In this document: in pieces, positions 8,616 through 11,490 of the stretch
Position numbering within the stretch: position 1 is the stretch's first letter
Layout of the letters: every line of letters begins with the position of its first letter
Assembly (NCBI GenBank): GCA_002371295.1
Contig: DFGZ01000267.1
Location: 1-11,490 of the forward strand
Origin: Oribacterium sp. UBA3737
Lineage (GTDB): Bacteria > Bacillota_A > Clostridia > Lachnospirales > Lachnospiraceae
Direction: 5' to 3'
Length of the DNA stretch: 11,490 bases
Made by a program: the position numbers and the translations under genes
The notes under the pieces: generated by a model
Told to the model about the DNA's origin: nothing
Databases searched by the model: none
The model's input: only the letters and a program-made list of their open reading frames with translations

Positions 8616-8644
8616 TTGTGAACTTAACAGATTCAGGGTATATT
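8616..8644 (+). promoter_or_regulatory. Predicted sigma-A promoter of the MATE exporter gene
   Basis: TTGTGA (8616-8621) and TATATT (8639-8644) are separated by exactly 17 bases and lie 40 bases before the ATG. An inverted ACCTC/GAGGT pair upstream (about 8588-8607) could be an operator, but this is speculative. Confidence 0.55.
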
Positions 8645-8683
8645 TAAAAGATTGATATATTAAATTCCGGAGTATAATTCAGC

Positions 8684-10117
8684 ATGAAGTATGTTATAAC
8701 AGATCAATTTGACTGGAAAGATTTTCTGAAAAGGGTGGCAGTCATTGCAGTGCCTGTTGCACTTCAGAACCTCCTTACCACCACAGGCTCCATGGTCGAT
8801 ACAATGATGATCGCATCCTTAGGGCAGACTGAGGTCGGCGCAGTTGGACTATGTGCACAGTTTTCGTCTCTTATGTTCAGCTGCTACTGGGGATTTGTAG
8901 GCGGAGGAATGTTGTTTTTGTCCCAGTACTGGGGCGCAAAAGATGATGAGGGAATCAACAGATCCTATGGACTTACACTTTCCTGCATGATGACTGTGGC
9001 TTTTATTTTCTGCATCATGGCAGTATGTTTCCCCGGACTTGTGATGAGCCTGTATACAGATAAGGAAAGCATACATAGGATAGGTATAGATTATCTGAGT
9101 ATCGCCGGTTTTTCGTATCCCCTTATGGTCCTGTCCATGGCTATGGCGGTACTTCTCAGGTGCACGGAAAGAGTACGTATACCCCTTTACGGTTCTCTGG
9201 TGGCGGTTGCGACCAATGTTTTTTTGAACTGGGTTCTGATTTTCGGAAATCTCGGATTCAGTGCCATGGGAGTTCGCGGTGCGGCACTGGCAACGGTGAT
9301 AGCGCAGGGGGTAAGCATTGGCATCATATCGGTTTGTGCCCTCAGGAACAGGCATCCCTACTTTTTCGCTGTGAGAAGTCACTTCAGATTTACCGGGGAG
9401 TTTATCGGAGAGTATTTTAAAAAGTGTTCACCTATAATCGCAAATGAAGTTTTTATCGGGCTTGGAAACATGACCATCAATGTTGTTCTCGGGCGTCAGC
9501 CGGAGGAGGCCATCGCTGCGGTTGCGGTGTTCAGAACCCTTGAAGGTCTGGTCATAGGTTTCTTTGCGGGCTTTTCCAATGCCGCATCAATACTTGTTGG
9601 CAAGGAAGTAGGTACTGGTAACCTTGACCTGGCGTACCAGAGAGCATGGCGGCTGATCTATCTCTGCCAGATTGTCATAGGAATAGTAGTTTCAATGCTG
9701 GTGGTGCTTCATACACCTATACTTACGATCATGGGCATGACGGGAGAGAGCTTCAGGATAGCTTTCGGTTTCATTTGCATCTATGCGGTTGCCTCATTCA
9801 TCAGGATGGGTAACTGGACTCAGAATGACACCTTCAGAGCCGCAGGAGATGCGTCCTACGGCACCATACTTGAGATAGTATTTATGTGGCTGATGCTTAT
9901 TCCTCTTGTATGGGTGACAGGCATGATTCTCAGGCTGCCCACGCTTTTGGTATTTGCCTGCTGCTATGTGGACGAGCCCATAAGATATGTGCTCATGCAG
10001 GTCCATCTGTACCGTGGCAAGTGGATAAAGCCGGTAACTCCGGAGGGAAGGGCTGCCCTTAGAGGGTGGAAGCCGAAAAGAGTGCAGAGCCGGAAGCGGG
10101 CTGATGTAAATCTGTGA
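8684..10117 (+). CDS. MATE family multidrug/toxin efflux transporter
   Basis: This 477-residue inner-membrane exporter would use a sodium or proton gradient to expel drugs or metabolites. It shows the MATE pattern: an N-terminal amphipathic start, then about 12 hydrophobic segments in two repeated halves (roughly 20-230 and 240-450). The first helix motif is VALQNLLTTTGSMVDTMMIA, followed by LGQTEVGAVGLCAQ, typical of the family; GVRGAALATVIAQ marks the end of the first half and FFAGFSNAASILVGKEVG the corresponding motif of the second half. The C-terminal tail is short and strongly basic. GGAG lies 11 bases before the ATG, slightly long. The gene has a plausible promoter of its own, is divergent from the STAS-kinase gene, and is followed directly by a copy of the dispersed repeat rather than by a clear terminator. 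The transported compound is unknown. Confidence 0.92.
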   Translation: MKYVITDQFDWKDFLKRVAVIAVPVALQNLLTTTGSMVDTMMIASLGQTEVGAVGLCAQFSSLMFSCYWGFVGGGMLFLSQYWGAKDDEGINRSYGLTLSCMMTVAFIFCIMAVCFPGLVMSLYTDKESIHRIGIDYLSIAGFSYPLMVLSMAMAVLLRCTERVRIPLYGSLVAVATNVFLNWVLIFGNLGFSAMGVRGAALATVIAQGVSIGIISVCALRNRHPYFFAVRSHFRFTGEFIGEYFKKCSPIIANEVFIGLGNMTINVVLGRQPEEAIAAVAVFRTLEGLVIGFFAGFSNAASILVGKEVGTGNLDLAYQRAWRLIYLCQIVIGIVVSMLVVLHTPILTIMGMTGESFRIAFGFICIYAVASFIRMGNWTQNDTFRAAGDASYGTILEIVFMWLMLIPLVWVTGMILRLPTLLVFACCYVDEPIRYVLMQVHLYRGKWIKPVTPEGRAALRGWKPKRVQSRKRADVNL

Positions 10118-10130
10118 ACTTTACGATAAA

Positions 10131-10329
10131 ATGATGTAAGGGTCAAAAGTACCAAATCACGTGCTTGCACGTTGATTTGAGACTTTATGACCCGCCCGAA
10201 CACGAATAACGTAGTCGTTTTGCATAGCAAAAGGACGTGAGTTATGAGTGTTCAGCAGCACATTGCACACGAATGTGTGCGTGCTGCGCATCATAAGTGA
10301 GTGGCAAATACTTTTGACACTCACATCAT
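10131..10329. repeat. Dispersed hairpin-rich repeat with terminal inverted repeats (copy B)
   Basis: A 199-base element lies between the MATE and Nudix genes. Its left end ATGATGTAAGGGTCAAAAGT is the inverted complement of its right end with two mismatches. Inside are a hairpin with tip GTGCTTGCAC (about 10155-10177), the motif TATGACCCGCCC, a hairpin with tip GCATAGC (about 10215-10236), and a long hairpin built on CAGCAC/GTGCTG (about 10256-10286). The last 40 bases (10290-10329) are an imperfect palindrome made of an inner and the outer end sequence facing each other. No transposase gene is present. AAA flanks both ends, but the region is AT-rich, so this is weak evidence for a target duplication. 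Confidence 0.75.
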
Positions 10330-10340
10330 AAAATATAGTC

Positions 10341-10349
10341 TGTTATATT
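10341..10349 (+). promoter_or_regulatory. Possible extended -10 promoter element of the Nudix hydrolase gene
   Basis: TGTTATATT fits the extended -10 form (TG-N-TATAAT with one mismatch), 28 bases before the ATG. The TTGACA in the right end of the neighbouring repeat is 24 bases upstream, too far for a normal -35 partner. Confidence 0.35.
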
Positions 10350-10376
10350 GATTTAACAAAGGAGTGTGAAACTTTT

Positions 10377-11198
10377 ATGATACAGGATATTTACCCAAGC
10401 AAACTTAATAACCGGTACATGCACCTTCAGATGCGAAAAGAGGATACCCTCTTCGTTTTCAACAGTGAAGGAAAGGTATGTCTCGGAGATAAGGGGGAGG
10501 AGATAGTTTTTCCTGAGGGAAATGATATAAATCCTGAGCACACAGTGTATCTTTTTTCCCTTGATGAGAAGAGATTCTTCCTTTCACTGGATGAGGTCAC
10601 ATGTGAAAAAGAGGGGTACCATTTCTACTCAATCCGCGAGGTCCGTGATCGTTTTACCGGTAAAGAGGTTTATGCTGTATTTACGGCATATCACCTCTGG
10701 AAGTGGTATTCCGATAATGTCTTCTGCGGGAAGTGCGGTGAAAGACTGGAGCCTGACGATAAGGAAAGGGCTCTCAGATGTCCGAAATGCGGAAACATTA
10801 TCTATCCAAGGATCAATCCTGCGGTCATAGTCGGTGTCATAAAGGGGGATTCCATACTGATCACAAGATACAGGAGCGGGTACAGCCACAATGCGCTGGT
10901 TGCAGGCTTCACTGAGATAGGTGAGACCTTTGAGGAAACGGTGGAGAGAGAAGTGATGGAAGAAACCGGCGTGAAGGTAAAGAACATCAGGTACTATAAG
11001 TCACAGCCCTGGGGCATGGCTCAGGATATCCTGGTTGGTTACTACTGTGATGCAGAACCTGATTCTGAAATAATCATGGATGCGGGAGAACTCAGGTATG
11101 CTGAGTGGGTGAAGCGGGAGGATATAGTTCTGCAGCCCAACAACCTGAGTCTTACAAACGAAATGATGAGACGCTTCAAAGAAGGCTTTGAGGTATGA
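10377..11198 (+). CDS. nudC: NudC-type Nudix hydrolase (NAD(H) diphosphatase)
   Basis: This 273-residue cytoplasmic enzyme would cleave NADH/NAD+ to NMN(H) and AMP, and members of the family also remove NAD caps from RNA. A variable N-terminal domain (1-110) is followed by a zinc ribbon with Cys117, Cys120, Cys135 and Cys138 in two CxxC pairs (FCGKCG and CPKCG). The Nudix box is complete at residues 177-199: GFTEIGE at the start and REVMEETGV at the end fit GX5EX7REUXEEXGU. The family-specific SQPW follows downstream; here it continues GMAQ instead of the classical PFPxS. AAAGGAG lies 12 bases before the ATG, somewhat long, and the slightly further GTGTGA may take part in pairing. It stands alone between two copies of the dispersed repeat. 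The assignment rests on the zinc ribbon, box and SQPW together. Confidence 0.9.
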   Translation: MIQDIYPSKLNNRYMHLQMRKEDTLFVFNSEGKVCLGDKGEEIVFPEGNDINPEHTVYLFSLDEKRFFLSLDEVTCEKEGYHFYSIREVRDRFTGKEVYAVFTAYHLWKWYSDNVFCGKCGERLEPDDKERALRCPKCGNIIYPRINPAVIVGVIKGDSILITRYRSGYSHNALVAGFTEIGETFEETVEREVMEETGVKVKNIRYYKSQPWGMAQDILVGYYCDAEPDSEIIMDAGELRYAEWVKREDIVLQPNNLSLTNEMMRRFKEGFEV

Positions 11199-11261
11199 TG
11201 AATAAACGGTGCTATCTTATGATCTTATAGAGATGCTTCTTTTATGAGTAACGGCTAATAA

Positions 11262-11289
11262 GATACAATAGAGGGTAGTATCGTTTTTT
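11262..11289 (+). terminator. Weak candidate terminator after the Nudix gene
   Basis: A 5-base stem GATAC/GTATC (11262-11266 with 11278-11282) is followed by six T residues (11284-11289). An 8-base pairing TATCTTAT/ATAAGATA (11214-11221 with 11258-11265) could compete with it. The stem is short, so termination here is uncertain. Confidence 0.35.
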
Positions 11290-11473
11290 ATGATATAAGT
11301 GTCATAAGTCTTCCTCCACTTGTGCTTGCACAAAAGTGGAGGATAGATTTCATGACACGCCCCACATGGAGCACGAAAGGACGATTTATCGGCCTGAGAG
11401 TGCGGAATGTGGGAGGAACGCGGGAGCGCATAGCGCGAAGCGGTCCGATATCGACTTTTGACACTCACATCAT
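11290..11473. repeat. Dispersed hairpin-rich repeat with terminal inverted repeats (copy C)
   Basis: A 184-base element lies downstream of the Nudix gene. Its ends (ATGATATAAGTGTCATAAGT and the complement of ACTTTTGACACTCACATCAT) pair with three mismatches, and the right end is identical to that of copy B. Inside are an 8-base stem CCTCCACT/AGTGGAGG carrying the tip GTGCTTGCAC (11313-11342), the motif CATGACACGCCC, a pairing CCCACAT/ATGTGGG, and a short GC stem with tip GCATAGC (11426-11436). The open reading frame on its minus strand is judged to be a translation of the repeat, not a gene. Confidence 0.75.
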
Positions 11474-11490
11474 TTTATTTCATCATCATG

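Noticed and set aside
10314..10349. TTGACA in the repeat end as the -35 element for the Nudix gene
   Set aside because: The spacing to TATATT is 24 bases, too long for a normal sigma-A promoter; the extended -10 is a better explanation.
11217..11468. An 83-codon open frame on the minus strand
   Set aside because: It runs through almost all of repeat copy C, has an unusual Arg/Ser/His/Tyr-rich composition, no good ribosome binding site and no recognisable domain. The reading frame follows the repeat structure.
10131..11473. CRISPR array
   Set aside because: The repeated units are few, about 190 bases long, internally palindromic and about 1 kb apart, with a gene between them. There is no regular repeat-spacer pattern.

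Overview
The window looks like a chromosomal segment from an anaerobic Firmicute, most likely Lachnospiraceae (a Butyrivibrio-type genome is my best guess). The grounds are a close match to the clostridial NADP-dependent secondary alcohol dehydrogenase family, strong AAGGAG-type ribosome binding sites, a beta-glucoside PTS operon, moderate GC content with AT-rich intergenic DNA, and a dispersed hairpin-rich repeat. The genus is an inference; the protein families are read directly from motifs.

Layout. Positions 2-469 hold the 3' end of an APC-family amino acid permease on the plus strand, closed by a strong terminator (507-570). A plus-strand sugar operon follows: a GH1 6-phospho-beta-glucosidase (614-2062) and a PTS EIIBC permease (2086-3438), ended by a second terminator (3490-3531). 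From 3702 to 8506 all genes are on the minus strand. In transcription order they are a STAS-kinase fusion (8506-7310), a small nucleotidyltransferase (7224-6718), a divergent IspF-like protein (6700-6236), a 400-base gap with the promoter of the next gene, a zinc secondary alcohol dehydrogenase (5835-4768) and a COG0523/CobW GTPase (4679-3702). A divergent promoter region (8507-8683) leads into plus-strand genes: a MATE exporter (8684-10117) and a NudC-type Nudix hydrolase (10377-11198).

Functional groupings. The permease and phospho-glucosidase import, phosphorylate and cleave beta-glucosides. The alcohol dehydrogenase and the GTPase may form an enzyme-plus-metal-handling pair. The STAS-kinase, nucleotidyltransferase and IspF-like genes have the parts one would expect for activating an alcohol phosphate as a CDP derivative and then acting on it, reminiscent of the IspD/IspE/IspF steps, but the IspF-like protein has lost several catalytic positions, so its chemistry is open.

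The strongest unexplained signal is a mosaic repeat family at about 3557-3713, 10131-10329 and 11290-11473. The two better copies have terminal inverted repeats of about 20 bases and internal hairpins. Those hairpins keep the same tips (GTGCTTGCAC, GCATAGC) while their stems differ in sequence but still pair, which suggests a selected structure. One copy runs into the stop codon of the CobW gene.
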